64,000 nt of DNA from Actinernus sp. WN-2022 (GCA_030867875.1 JAOWCC010000577.1:77419740-77483739), one strand, 5' to 3'. Counted from the first letter of the stretch, positions 12,154 through 24,334 are shown. The notes: generated by a model not told the origin, from the sequence alone. Numbers and translations are program-made.

Positions 12154-12308
12154 CTCTTTCCATGTGCAGCACTTGAAGTTGAAGAAGAAGCGTGGCTAAA
12201 TCAAGAAAACCAATCCTTAAGGTTACATAGCTACAATCTCACTGGCTCTAGCTATATAAAACTAGAAGAGTTCAGTGTTTACACTCCCTGTAAACGTGAC
12301 AGAAACTG
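12154..12308 (+). CDS. PRELI-like gene, internal exon C
   Basis: A 155-bp exon after TTTTTCATCAG and before CTGGTAAATG. It reads open from LFPCAALEVEEEAWLNQEN to YTPCKRDRN and ends with two bases of a codon completed by exon D. An alternative acceptor (GTGCAG) occurs 14 bp into the exon but would break the frame. Confidence 0.65.
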
Positions 12309-12909
12309 GTAAATGCGTGTCCTTTTTTGTTTAACTCATACATGTACAATGTACTGTATATGTCTGCAGTTGAGATACAAAACTACTGTACATGATGAAG
12401 TTTATTACAAGTGGTTGGTTTTTATTTAAACATGCACAACCTTTATATATATTTTTATATTTCAGCATTTAAACCAGAAAAATATATATATATTGTGCAT
12501 GAGTGTCACATACAATTCCATGTGATCTGCAGATTGGTTCCAGGAGCTAGCAGCTTTTTCCTATATCTCTGACCACGGTCACAGTAACAAGTGCACATGC
12601 TTCAATAACATTTTCATCTCTCGAGTCAAATGGAAATAGGGGGGGAAATCGGCTAAAGTGAACAAGTTGCACCATAAATAATTATTTTGTCGGTAAGTGG
12701 TCGGCTGATCGATATATAGGAAAACTGTGGCCTCTGTCTTGAAGTACTGTAAATAACTAATATTCAATTAAATACTCAGATCTATAGGCAATACAGTACA
12801 TCAAATTGCTCATATGAGGCCCAAACCAGTAAGTAACCAGTGTGCTGTATACTCACGATTTGTGAAAGAGAGGATACTAAGAAATTTGAATTTTGTTGAT
12901 GACTTTTAG

Positions 12910-13018
12910 GACTGTAATGGAACAGACAGGTATGATAACCACATGTGGTCTGGGGCCAGTACTGGGTGGCATGCTGGAATCATTTGCTACAAGATTCTTT
13001 CAACATGGTGCAGACAAG
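12910..13018 (+). CDS. PRELI-like gene, internal exon D
   Basis: A 109-bp exon after GACTTTTAG and before AAGGTAAAAA. Its first base completes a Trp codon begun in exon C, giving the WTVMEQTG motif diagnostic of the family, then a glycine-rich turn and a helix ending GADK. It ends in phase 0. Confidence 0.68.
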
Positions 13019-13057
13019 GTAAAAAACAGAGTGGTACTGGTGATCATTGTGCTTGCG

Positions 13058-13420
13058 TTGTTTAAAGGGCACTGTCGGCGGACTCCCAAATGGTAAACTT
13101 TCTCATGATGAAAGACATACTGGAGAACATTTGAGACAATTTTGATGAAGGATGGCAAAGATTCAAGTGGATGAAAAATAATACTTTTAAGTGAAATTGA
13201 GAACAACTTGAACTCGGTTCACTGTAACCAAAATAAAGTTCAGTCTAGAAAATGATAAGCTTTTGTAATCCACTTTAATCTTTGCCATTCTTTATCTAAA
13301 AAGTAGGAAGAGCATACCAGGACATTCACATAGTATTTTACTTCAATATCAGGGTGTTATGTTTGTGTTTTTGTCGTTTAAAGTGCCACTAGTACAACGA
13401 AAGTTTACCATTTCGATTTG
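13058..13420. repeat. Interspersed repeat shared with the transposon at 3885-4115
   Basis: The words TGATGAAGGATGGCAAAGA, TCGGTTCACT and CAGGACATTCA occur in the same order here and at about 3905-4090. The edges contain an inverted pair (GGTAAACTTTC / GAAAGTTTACC). It starts within about 40 bp of the donor of exon D. No gene. Confidence 0.5.
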
Positions 13421-13585
13421 CACCTTTTTTAGTGTCAATAGGTCAATCAGTGTTAGAAATATCCAAATTAGTAACAAATATACCCATAATGATAATTATG
13501 AGCAAGTTAATTAAACCACATTTTTAGGAGAGTTTACCTGTAAAATCCTGTTCGTGCAACGCTCGCCTGCACAACACGATGCCCC

Positions 13586-13841
13586 GGGGAGCCGGGGTGG
13601 TGCAGTGGTTAAGTGCTTCGTCTCTCACCTCTGTGGCCCAGATTCGATCCCAGACGCGGCGCCACATGTGAGTTGGGTTTGTTGGTATCTCGCCCTTGCT
13701 CCGTGGGTTTTTCTCCGGATTCTCCGGTTTTCCTCCCTCCACAAAAACCAACACGCTAACTTCCAATTCGATCTGTGAATTAGCCGGGTCCTGGCTGTGA
13801 TCAACCTCTTTTGGTGGTTTCAGGTCCTGTTAGAAATTCAG
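13586..13841 (+). mobile_element. tRNA-derived SINE (plus)
   Basis: The head GGGGAGCCGGGGTGGTGCAGTGG is A-box-like, with a B box GATTCGATCCC about 50 bp later. The body matches the minus copy at 10481-10737 through TTAGAAATTCAG. It lies in the last intron of the host gene. Confidence 0.8.
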
Positions 13842-14382
13842 TGGAGCCGTTTCTAACAAGTGCACCTAACGTTTATTTTTCTTACATAAATATCGATTTT
13901 GAGTACTTCTGTGAAGAAAGTTTGGTTTACATAGAAAACTCTATCTTCTACGCTTGTTTGAAATAGTGAAAACTTGACCTTTCCTGATCCATGACCGGGT
14001 AGGCAAAAGCCTGGGTCGATTCCTAAGTAGACGGCATGTCGTTAATGCATTCTCCATGGCGCCTTTCTATTACAAAAACATCGGTCATGGGTCATCGGTC
14101 ATGGGTCAGGGAAGGTCAAATTTTCACCATTTCAAAAAAGCGTAGTAAAGTATTCTCTGTTAAACCAAAACTTTCTTCACAGAAGTTCTCAAAACTTGAT
14201 GTAGAATCGATATTTGTGATTTAAATCTACGTTAGGCGCGCTTTAAGGTTCAATTCGGTCGACAATGCTCCTGTAATGTTTATTCTTAGAGTAAAGTACT
14301 GTGAAAGTTTCTAGTCGCATTTGGAAAATTGCATTAAACCGACTGTCAATCAAATGCTGACCCAACGCAATGGCGTGAGATC

Positions 14383-15085
14383 ATGGGCAAACGAGGAAAC
14401 GTTGAAGAATTCGAAGCAAACTTTGCTTCCGCCACATACGCTTCACGCGCGGGCACACGAGGAAACATTGTTGCGGTATTCGAAGCAAAGTTTGTTTCCG
14501 CCACATACGCTTCACGCGCGGGCAAACGAGGAAACTGTTGCGGAATTCGAAGCAAAGTTTGTTTCCGCCACATACGCTTCACGCGCGGGCACACGAGGAA
14601 ACATTGTTGCGGAATTCGAAGCACAGTTTGTTTCCGCCACATACGCTTCACGCGCGGGCACACGAGGAAACATTGTTGCGGTATTCGAAGCAAAGTTTGT
14701 TTCCGCCACATACGCTTCACGCGCGGGCACACGAGGAAACATTGTTGCGAAATTCGAAGCAAAGTTTGTCTCCGCCACATACGCTTCACGCGCGGGCAAA
14801 CGAGGAAACATTGTTGCGGAATTCGAAGCAAAGTTTGTTTCCGCCACATACGCTTCACGCGCGGGCACACGAGGAAACATTGTTGCGGAATTCGAAGCAA
14901 AGTTTGTTTCCGCCACATACGCTTTCACGCGCGGGCAAACGAGGAAACATTGTTGCGGAATTCGAAGCAAAGTTTGTTTCCGCCACATACGCTTCACGCG
15001 CGGGCACACGAGGAAACATTGTTGCGGAATTCGAAGCACAGTTTGTTTCCGCCACATACGCTTCACGCTCGGGCCAATGAAGAAA
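14383..15085 (+). repeat. 69-bp minisatellite, about ten copies
   Basis: Ten units are marked by CTTCACGC at 14441, 14510, 14577, 14646, 14715, 14784, 14853, about 14922, 14992 and 15061. The period is 69 bp, with one 67-bp and one 70-bp unit. Because 69 is divisible by three, a stop-free unit gives long open frames on both strands; these are by-products and not genes. Units differ by a few substitutions and small indels. The array lies in the last intron of the host gene. Confidence 0.92.
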
Positions 15086-17346
15086 CATTTTAGCAAACAC
15101 TGAAATTCATAAATGTTTCCGCAACGATGATTGACTGATTGACTTCTATCAATCATACAAAAGGGGAGGGGCAATTAAGCCAAAACGGGCGACGGCTTGT
15201 GACGACGGGACGTGAAAAAGTCTTCTCTCATCAAATCTTGTGTTTGCCGTTTCTTTTATTATTCGCCTTTTATTGTTTTTCTTACTGAGGTTTTCTACAA
15301 ATAAGATAAGCACAGTTTCATTCAAGCCGAATGAAAAACGGAGATATTTACATTCTTCAAAACCTTGAGTTTTCATGTTGTAATTTGTCAAACAATGGCC
15401 AAAATGTGTACGACCGCTTGCATTTTCACGTGCAAATATTGTATTTCGTAATTTTAGAACTCTGTTGTATTTTTGCTGTCAACCTGGACGTTTGGGACTA
15501 GCCCCTCCTACTTTGAGTGATTGACAACTACACTTCGCGACTTTTGGCTTTCGCCATCGCATATTAGGTATTTGAAAGATTCGTACGAGACTAGACTCCG
15601 TGTTTGAGGACATTCCGCGTAATATATGTTTTCGACTTCCCTTATAGTTTCACACGTACAGTTATCAGATGCATTCAATCGTGTTTTAAGGAGAGTATTT
15701 AAAAGCCAAATGTCAAAAAACCTTTGCCTCCACTCTGACATGCCCATTGCAATGAAGCCGGTTGATCAACGAAAGCTCGAACTTAACCGCTTCAAGTCCA
15801 TGGGCATTTGCAGTACCTTAATTTGTTACTAGAAATGGGATATATACATGTACTTCATGGTAGTGTTTCGTTCCATATAGTCTCCCTTCGTCGTTGACAA
15901 AACTTGGATCAGATAGGAACGGAACGGATCGGAATAAGATCGGAATGGATCGAATTTTAATTTTAAGGATAATAATATGAGAAAAATGATTAAGGATGTT
16001 TCGGTTATACCTGTAGTTGCTAAGATCGTTGAACACATAATTTACGACCAGTTACAAGTATCTTAACGAAAACAGCTTATTAATAAATTGCCATTCGGGT
16101 GTCAGAATGCCCTACAGTGGGGATTTAACTCATACTTAACGCAGCCAAAAGTGTAATGTCAACGGTTAGTTATAGTTAGTTTAGTTATAATGGGGCCCTA
16201 TAATGGAATAATCTTCCCGATGAAACAAGAAATCGTGATTCTTTTGGGATATCGATAAAATACTTTCCGTATCGGACTCCCACACGGCAATCATGTAAAA
16301 CAGAAAATAATTTAAATACCGGTATGATCAACTAGCGAGTAGCAGCTGACGTTTCGAGCGCTAGCCCTTCGACAGAGCAAAACTATTATTTTAAATATAT
16401 TGTTAATATATTTTTTATTCTGTAATAACTGATTATTTTACTGTGTATAAATAAAGTTGTTGTTCGTGTTATCACTCAGCGGGAGATTCAATTTATTTTC
16501 CGAACGGATACCTTCAGGGTGCGTTTCCAGTGTAAATTATGTAGCACCTTGAGAAAACATCGTAGATACCTCAACCATATATCATTTTAAATATTAGAAA
16601 ATTGGCTACAAGATTATATAAAAAGTTATTTGAAAATCTCGAATTTTCCGCTATCCCGTTTCACCTATCTAGTGAGATAGCTTTCAGAAGCTTCGGCACG
16701 GAAAATATTTTAAGATTTTAAAATCTGTTTGCTTTTATTATTTCGGAGGAATTGTATTACAAAATCCTGTCGGGGATTATCAGATTTCGATGTAGTTCAG
16801 AAGTCATAATGCCGACTTGCCGTGAAAAGGCGAAAACATAATCTGAATAGATACGCAGCAAAGGCCGTCAAGAACTCTGTTTTTAGAATTTCTCTATTCC
16901 CCGACACGATTTTGTAGCTGAGATATAAATAGACATTTTGTGAAAATTTGAGACAAATCGAACAAATTCGTCCGGAGCTTTAAAAAAGACTATATATTGT
17001 TAGATTTCCAGCGTGCACGAATCTGAAAACCCGCCTCTCCAACACATTAGCGATCACTTGACCAATCATTTCCTATCATATTTGAAAGTGTGTACTCTTG
17101 AAATTCCCGCCGATGACGATATTCGATCAAAAGTCATCACATCCCGAAATTTTATAGTAAGTTCTTTGCTTGGTTGTTTGTTCTTTTCTTCTGTTGCTGA
17201 AAAATTTGAAAGACTAAAAGGCCGCGAACTGAAGCGAAAGAGAACATCTATAAAAGGCAAAGAAAGGTCAACGAAATCGAAGGTGCATCGAAGGTGCCCT
17301 TGACAACAAAGAAAAAAGCAAAAGCCGACAAGGGTACGTAGTTTAT
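15086..17346. other. intronic spacer, no gene seen
   Basis: AT-rich intron sequence. The stretch at about 15390-15460 (CATTTTCACGTGCAAATATTG) resembles the inside of the MITE at 30046-30411. A fragment GTAGCAGCTGACGTTTCGAGCGCTAGCCC at about 16341-16369 matches the repeat at 21938-22660. Open frames such as 17013-17303 show no family I recognise. Confidence 0.4.
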
Positions 17347-17590
17347 CTTTCAGGCAGAGTTGCGAAAACCTGAAGATGAAGAAGAATCGATAGGAGCCAG
17401 CCGATCGGTGCAGTGCCACCGATAAGGCAGCCGTCTTAGATCTATTTGCAGAGATCGTGGCGTTGAATTCAATCGAGTCAGAGTCACCGTCAGACTTTGT
17501 TTCCTTCTAATTTTACTTGGAAACAAATCTTTCGGCTAGCTCCTATCGTTTCTTCTTCATCTTCAGGTTTTCTTCACTCTGCCTGAAAGT
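17347..17590. repeat. Inverted repeat with 57-59 bp arms
   Basis: The arm at 17347-17403 (CTTTCAGGCAGAGT...CTATCG-type) is the reverse complement, with few mismatches, of 17532-17590. About 130 bp lie between them. Typical of a MITE or an inverted duplication; no transposase. Confidence 0.65.
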
Positions 17591-18527
17591 GAAATGTCAG
17601 AAACACCCAAAGAACTGTTCTGTTCTAGATCTTCTGGGCCACTCGGCTGGCAAATTCTGCACTTTTTGTTTTCAATTTTGCCAAAATATTGAATTCACCA
17701 GCGTATCGACATTTGTCTGACACACCTACAATGGTATTAAATTTTAAATATTTTAAGCTTTTCTTGGTGGCCTGCCGGTATTTCAATTCTCCTCCACATA
17801 GTTTGAAAAATGTTTCACGCTGGGCCCAGATGGGGGTAAAAACGCTCGTTTAAACATCGTTTCACTCTTTTCATCATTCTTCATGAAACTTCATACGAAA
17901 TATGGCATAATCGAGAAAATGTGTGGCAATTCGGAGGTAAAAAGAAAAAGCAGTGGATATCCTTTATATATTTGCGACTAAGTAGAATACAATCATACAA
18001 CGCATATTTGTGAATACATGTATATAGAAAGTATTTTTCGATTAGTGAATCAACAAACATAAAACATGCGCTTATGAAAATACAGAACGTTGGTAATTTA
18101 GAACGGTTCCTAGTAAAAATATACAGTGATTTGGCGGAGAACATGCAAATAAGAAAATATAGATTGCTATTCAAAGTTGCAATGGACAATTGAGAATTAG
18201 AAAAATTTGGGTACTTAGAATATCATCCGCATCGACGCCCTATAGAAGACCGTCTCACTTGTGAAAGGGGTGTTGACTTGAACCACCTGGACAATACTTG
18301 ATGAAAATTTGGTAAAAGAATAGAATCAATAAATAATGTAACAAAATAATGAAACTAACATCTTGCAAATGCAACTTGTTGTATTGCATTTCACCTGTAC
18401 CTTTATTGTACAAAGAATGTTATTAATTGGCTATTTCTGGGGCTTTTTGATTCATGTATTGACTGGGATCGAGATTAAAGGAGAACGTATTGGATGATAA
18501 TTATAAAGAGAGCCCAAGTTATTGAAG

Positions 18528-18712
18528 GAGCTGTGTCATGGTGAGAGACCTTGACATTTGTAGTTTTCATATAGACTGCGAACAGTCCCTCCTTTTCCCT
18601 CCATTGATTGTAATTTGCGAGCGGAGCGAGCGAATAGAAAATCTGGCAGGCGTTCGAGCTGAGCGAGAGGAAGAATGGGGACGAGAAAGAGGAGGGACTG
18701 CAGACATCACAC
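18528..18712 (+). repeat. Repeat with AGTCCCTCC/GGAGGGACT ends
   Basis: Contains AGTCCCTCCTTTTCC near 18585 and GGAGGGACTGCAGACAT near 18690, with GGAGCTGTGTCATGGTG at the left edge. The same content is present in opposite orientation at 20921-21231, so the two bound an apparent 2.7-kb inverted-repeat structure. It may be two copies of one MITE rather than one element. Confidence 0.6.
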
Positions 18713-18751
18713 AGAGGAAATGATTACCGCCCCCTTCTATTTTTACGACAC

Positions 18752-19332
18752 ATGCTTTCATCGAGTTTCCATTGTCCCACCCCTTTTCATCAAGTCGTCA
18801 TTCTCAGCTCCGCCCCTTTCCGTGAAATCCGATGTAAACATAACATTGCTCCATTTGACCAAAATATACCGCCAAATGCAAACTCAGGAAAGCCCAATGT
18901 TGTCGACGACTCCGGTAAAGAGGCAGAAAACCAAACCAATCTTCGTATAACGATTTCTGCCGTGTTTGCAGTTGCTCTTTTAAAAACTATTACGGTAAGT
19001 TTTGGTAAAACCGAGTCTCCACGGAAAATCTATTTTCAATTCCTGGCAAAGCTGGCGTGTTGAAACTTTCACTTGCAGAAATTTTGCTAAACCTGGGTTA
19101 TTCTCAGCTCGAGAAAACGATTGGTTCATCCTCCCGTGTTTGTGCAAAGTGCGCAACAAAGACTAGGAGAGCAGCAGATCTAAAATCGTATCTAGATGCT
19201 GGCTTGGCAAAAAAAAATTGTGCCCCACAAATCGAAGTCAACTCACTGCAGCGATTCAAACGTATGTTTTCGTCACCACAAGTTTCGGCTGCAAATTTAC
19301 TCGCCTGGAGTATAGTATGGCGTATAACATGA
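18752..19332 (+). pseudogene. Unrecognised coding-like stretch with CxxC motif
   Basis: Two overlapping frames (18752-19063 and 19057-19332) have non-repetitive, protein-like composition. The second includes SSSRVCAKCATKTRRAADL, a CxxC followed by a basic run, reminiscent of zinc-binding N-termini in some animal DNA-transposon proteins. I do not recognise the family. It lies between the inverted repeats at 18528-18712 and 20921-21231, so it may be cargo of the same element. Low confidence that it is expressed. Confidence 0.25.
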
Positions 19333-19530
19333 TATGTATCTAAAAATGACAAATATACGGCCATCTACAAAGTCGATACATCAAGAATTAAGCCCGGTTA
19401 CAATTTGAAATTAAAATTACATTGTGTTTTGGTTTAGATTGAGAGTTACTTGTGACCTACACCGTGGTGTTTCATGCCGTGAACAGGAAACAGCGTGTAA
19501 CAAACATGAATACAGGCCGCTTAAATCATA

Positions 19531-19804
19531 GTTAATAGAGTGGAATGGTTAGGAAACCCGGCAAACTTCAAAGGGGCTAACAAAGGCGCTGCGATTTATG
19601 TTGGAAGGGGGCAAGACAAAAGATTGTGCAGGGTTTAGTTCATTAGCGTCCCCTGAACGACTGAACTCACACGTTTCTATTGGCTGATTGATTAACACAT
19701 TGGAATTTCTATTGTGTTTTGTGCAGGGTAGTGGTTGAAAAAAGCTAACAAAGACATATAACAAAGAAGGTTGCTGGGTTTCATAACCATTCCACTCTAT
19801 TAAC
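19531..19804. mobile_element. MITE with TA target duplication (274 bp)
   Basis: Ends are inverted: GTTAATAGAGTGGAATGGTTA at 19531-19551 against TAACCATTCCACTCTATTAAC at the right, extending through GAAACCC to about 32 bp. TA lies immediately outside both ends (19529-19530 and 19805-19806), the signature of Tc1/mariner-type insertion. No ORF. Confidence 0.75.
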
Positions 19805-20920
19805 TATGCTTAAATTTACCAATAATTATGAATGAAACATCAATCTACAGAATCAACCGGTGGAAGGTGCTTGTGTTAATTTTGAGGTTTCATAAAAGCA
19901 ATAAAGACATAGTATGACTAAGTGGGATAATCAAAGGAGCTCATTTGGAATTGTAATAACGACTGGAGAACACAGGGGTTATAGAAGTTAATTAGGGTTG
20001 TTTAGTGGCCGAAAGACGAAGAATTTGACGAGGGCCGAAATTAAACAGAAGTTTCATGAGGTTAGGTACTAAACAACCATATATTTCAAACTCAAAGGCG
20101 CCTAGACTTTCTCCGAGCCATTTATGAGATACGTTGATTTTTTACTTCGTCGCTCGCTGTCGCCCTCCAGTAAGCAGTTTCCAAAGTATTCAACTTGTGC
20201 CGCCATGAGTTTGAACTTTTCAAACACGCTTCGAAGGCCACCGAGCTCGCCATGTTGATTGATACTCTCAAGTTCCACTCCTGCTAGTGTGTCCTAAATG
20301 ACCAATGATGTTTTTAAAATTGATAATAGTATGTAGTAGTTTTCATAATTTTAGGATATCATATTATTGGTATAGTATATATATTTTTATATTATTATTA
20401 TTATTATTACATTGACAATTCTGTATTTTTATATATTTAATAGTAGTTAACACGGCTTCTATGTAAATCAGTTTTTCTTATCTGTTAGAATTCCGTGTAT
20501 AAATATTAATAAAGTTGAAGTTGTGATTGATAGGTGTTGACACGCTGCAAACTCGTTAGCCAATGGGAATTTTGCGTTGTTCCAGCAACGCGTAATTATT
20601 TCCTCTGTGTGAGAAAGATAGATTCACTACATAACTTAGATTTTAACTTTACATCAGTACAGACTCTCACTAAAGGAACTAAGGATTACATATATTATTG
20701 ATATTGTTACATTTTTAGCATTCTTAACTTTTTAGACATTTTATGATATTGTTACATTTTTTAGCATTGTTAACTTTTTAGACATTTTTATGATTTTTAA
20801 ATGATTTAGCCACTGTTTTCAATGTATATAATTTTTATATTTATGTTACACACGACCCCACAAGCGGCGACGCTTTAATGTATATCGTGTTTAAATAAAA
20901 GTTATTGTATTTGTATTGTA
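19805..20920. other. intronic spacer, no gene seen
   Basis: AT-rich, with an (ATT)n run near 20395-20415 and an AATAAA-rich tail at about 20893-20915. I see no exon. Confidence 0.4.
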
Positions 20921-21231
20921 TGTCTGCAGTCCCCCTTTTCTTCTATCTCCTCTTTCTCGTCCCCATTCTTCCTCTCGCTCCCCTCGGACGCCTGCCATAT
21001 TTTGAAAAGGAGGGACTGTTCGTAATTTTCATATGAACTGAACGAACAACGAGGATGGTCAAAGTCAAAGCAAAAATGCCTAACAAGCAGTGTGTAGATC
21101 GAGATTTCAAGGAAAATATTGCGTGTCACTTCAATCAAGCATTGAGGGAGGGGACTTTACTGTTTGTAGCCAATCAACAGCCACCAATCGAACATTGATT
21201 GCTTGCATACGCAACACCATGACATAACCCT
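20921..21231 (-). repeat. Inverted partner of the repeat at 18528-18712
   Basis: On the minus strand it carries AGTCCCTCCTTTTC, the GAGAGGAAGAATGGGGACGAG block and a GGTTATGTCATGGTG outer edge. The outer part (about 21045-21231) also matches the interior of the MITE at 25136-25426, so these belong to one repeat family. It ends about 320 bp before exon E. Confidence 0.65.
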
Positions 21232-21552
21232 CTACACTGGAAAAATCGAACCATTTAGACTTTGAAGAACTATATACAAAGTATGTGAAATGTTTGTAAA
21301 AAGTGAGCAGACATTTATTCAAAGAAAATTCCGAGTAGAAGTTTTCTCTAAATTTACTCCTCTGTAATTAAAACTGTTTGTATTTTATTTTTGTACGTTC
21401 ACAGACATTTTGCAAACATTTTACCAAGTCTATAAAGTCAAAAAATTACAAACATTTCACAATTTTTACTTAGTTATTCAAAGTCTGTAAATCATTGAAT
21501 GGTTCTATTTTCCAGTGTTAATATGTCTATCTCTTGTCTTCTTTTCTTGCAG

Positions 21553-21630
21553 GGCTTCAACATCATGGAAGATCTGCTGTTAAACAATGAACATGGTGCG
21601 ATCTTAACATCAGAGAAGCCTTCCCTTTAA
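21553..21630 (+). CDS. PRELI-like gene, terminal exon E
   Basis: A 78-bp exon after CTTTTCTTGCAG. It starts in phase 0, matching the end of exon D, and reads GFNIMEDLLLNNEHGAIL... to a TAA stop at 21628-21630. The content extends the C-terminal helix as expected for PRELI proteins. The 3' UTR follows; I could not fix a poly(A) site. Confidence 0.65.
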   Translation, partial: GFNIMEDLLLNNEHGAILTSEKPSL

Positions 21631-21937
21631 CTACTTATACCTTCTCTTACAAAATATACAAACTTCACGACGAAAGCTTTAAGTGGAGCATGCCTGTTAA
21701 CCTGTTCGTATCATGAACCTTGTTCTTCTATCACGACATCGGGGAAGTTGTGGCCGGTCTATCACTTCTTCATTCGCAACTTGCGTAGAACATAACTAGC
21801 TGATACTAGGAGCTTCTGCTCAAACATAGAACATGTCAGGGCCTTTATACTGATTACTTGGCTAATTAACAAAGGTACGATGAATAACTAGTTCCTGTAA
21901 AAACTAGTGCAGGTCTACGAAGGCGGGGAAGTTTAAC

Positions 21938-22660
21938 ACTGGTATAATCAACTAAACGTTGAGTAAGGTATGCTAATCGCCGTGAGAAGCGAGTAGCAGC
22001 TGACGTTTCCAACGGTAGCCCTTCGTCAGATCAAAATACTGAAGGGCCACCCGGTATAACACGATGGACTAACGCTCGAAACGTCAGCTGCTACTTGCTT
22101 CAAGGGCACCCAACGAAGTTTTCCGTTAAAAAGCTGTTCGGGAGAGTAAGTTAGCCTAAAACTTTCGGATTTAAAAAAATTGTCCCTAGAAAATTGTTTT
22201 CTGAAATACTGGCTAGAAAATTTGTTTTCAATCCCTAGAAAATTATAGAAGAAAAGGGAGACTAAAAGGTTTCCCCTAAAATATTCGTACGTCCCAATTC
22301 GTCTGATCAATAGAGTCAGAATAGGAAAAAAGAATCCCTAAAAAATTCGTACCTCCACAAAACTTTGCAACATGAAGTTACTTGGGCTAGAAAATTCTTG
22401 TTATGTTCTAGACTACTAACAAATTCGTAGGCCGGAAATATTTTGCCATAGTATTTTCGGTTGACGCGATTTCCACCTAGAAAATCCGAACAGCTAATAG
22501 CTTTCTAGAATACGTCAAAAGACATAGTAGGCGCCTTAAAATGGCTAGATAAGCTGCAGACAACTGGTTTCAAACGAATTTCAAAAAGTACTCGTTGGGT
22601 GCCCTTGTTGCTTCTCACTGCGGTTAGCATACCTTAATCAACTTTGGAGTAGAAAATATG
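21938..22660. repeat. Nested inverted-repeat element after the host gene
   Basis: Outer arms AAGGTATGCTAATCGCCGTGAGAAGC (about 21965-21990) and the reverse complement near 22612-22640 enclose a second pair (CAAGGGCACCCAACGA near 22091 and its complement near 22590), plus GACGTTTCGAGCGTTAGCCCTTCGTC-like segments in both orientations (about 22000-22026 and 22065-22090). No ORF. It is AT-rich inside and built as nested palindromes. Confidence 0.6.
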
Positions 22661-23738
22661 TGAGTTCTGAAATGATACTGCATGAGAGTAATGAATCTGG
22701 TTTCTTAGAAAAAAAAGGTTTTATTCTGTACCTCCAAAACTCGGACTTATATTGCTATTTTTGGTTTCATCACAACCGGTCACTGGGAGTTCTAACTTAA
22801 TACACATACTGATATGTTTTCTCTTTTTTTAAACACACTCTCTCAGAACCGATCATTTCGAACGCTTTGTAACCACCCTTACTCAGGCTTAGACCCCACG
22901 CGGGCCGAGCGACTCGGGCTCAGACCCCACACGGGCTAGAGGCTGTAAAACTTCTTCTCGCGCGTGGTCCCTCGAGTTTTTGAATTATCATTTACCATAT
23001 CTATATAGTATCTACTTTTGTGTGTGTGTTCGTGCGTGTTGGTGCGATAATACTTGTGTATTTCCGCTGTTGTTCCGCTGTAACTGGTGGTTTCTTTAAT
23101 AAAATGATGATTTTAAGTTTACTTCAAAAAACTAACATACTAAGTAGAATATACGGTTTGGGAATAATTATATTTTACCAATATTTCGGCTCGCACGCTA
23201 CCAACCTTCTTCAGGGTTTACAAGTTGTGGATAATATAAAAACGGTTGCCAATACAAATATACGATTATGAGATTACAAATATTATATATATTAAATTAC
23301 AAATGGTGGTGTAATGAGTGGGCGTGATAGAAAGCCATAAGAACACAAGAGAATGACGGATAACGGACATACAATGAAAATGAGAAATATATCATAGGGC
23401 AACTAGGATGGTTGAAAAAGTAACCCCGTTACATGAGTGGGCGTGATAGAAAACTAAGAATCCAAGAGAATAAATGAAGGCTATAGGGTCTACAACTGTA
23501 AATGAGAAATATGGCTACCTATGAAAAGCTAGTGTACGATACAGTTCTTCTTTACGAGTTTATTCTTTGGGCTCTAGAGTTTGTCCTTTTTCCATGAGAG
23601 TAATATATATAATGGGGATTCTGGGCCAAACATATCGAGCATTATCTCGTTCTCGAATACGAATAATCATATTCGTGGAAGACAGTTGGCGAACACGAAA
23701 ATTCGTATTCGTCGAAGGCAGTTGGCGCATATATATAT
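22661..23738. other. gene-free, with a short direct repeat
   Basis: The phrase ATGAGTGGGCGTGATAGAAA occurs at about 23314 and again at about 23433. A segment near 23182-23220 (AATATTTCGGCTCGCACGCTACC...CTTCTTCAGGG) looks like a retroelement end but cannot be assigned. No exon found. Confidence 0.4.
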
Positions 23739-23807
23739 ATCAGGCATGTTTTCACAAAAGGAGCCTTAGAACCCATAAAGACCCCCTTTTGTGAAAACAT
23801 GCCTGAT
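23739..23807. repeat. Perfect 22-bp-arm hairpin
   Basis: ATCAGGCATGTTTTCACAAAAG at the left pairs exactly with its reverse complement ending at 23807, around a loop of about 25 nt. Confidence 0.7.
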
Positions 23808-24334
23808 CTTGTGTGCCTTTAGCTTTAAAAGCCAGTAACTCGTGTTTTTGCCGTTTTCTTGAAAGGGTGAATGACAGTTGAAGACTTTTCTGGCCTTTCT
23901 ATCCCATAATTTACTTGTGAGAGATCTACTACTCTTTACATTGCATGTAGCATAATTTTGGACATCTTCCAAGCTCTGCTCGGCAAGCATTATTAGTTGC
24001 ACTTTTGCTTACTCCCAGTAGAAGTTTACAGAACTTTGTGTGCACTATTTCTATTGGGTCTCTCTCTGTAGACTTTATGTCCCCCAGATTTCACTGCCAT
24101 AGAGAAAAATTCCTAACAAAAAATATATCTATAATTTATTGTCTTTATGTAGAAAAATGCAAACTCCTGACATTTCTTGTAAGTTCATTTATTATTCATT
24201 TTCTGTTTAGTAATTATTTGAAGTCATCTGTGTCAATCTTAGAGTGATCTGTAATTACTGTTAATATAAAGGGTGGATGAGAACCATGTACCCTCCACGT
24301 ATTTAGTTTGACCTTTCTATTTCCTTTTTCATAT

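Larger units (their letters stand above)
8858..21630 (+). other. Host gene: PRELI/MSF1-like protein (five exons, 5' incomplete)
   Basis: Five short exons join in compatible phases to give about 157 uninterrupted codons and a stop. The product resembles the PRELI/MSF1 domain, including the characteristic NWTVMEQ block (family form: W-T-x-x-E/F-Q) and a C-terminal helix. PRELI proteins shuttle phospholipids between mitochondrial membranes; related domains form the N-terminus of SEC14-like proteins. What is visible is only the phase-compatible exons and splice sites; the family name is my reading of the pattern. About 40 N-terminal residues are missing, so an upstream exon lies earlier, possibly beyond the window. 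Introns are 682, 2482, 601 and 8534 bp. All are repeat-rich, the last extremely so. Confidence 0.65.

Noticed and set aside
14383..15085. CRISPR-like array
   Set aside because: There is no alternation of repeat and unique spacer; the whole 69-bp unit repeats, and the setting is a eukaryotic intron.
14321..15174. Several 180-260 codon ORFs on both strands
   Set aside because: All are by-products of the 69-bp tandem repeat, whose period is a multiple of three. No unit resembles a protein domain.
17013..17303. 96-codon ORF
   Set aside because: No recognisable domain, no splice or start context, and a similar-length frame exists on the other strand.
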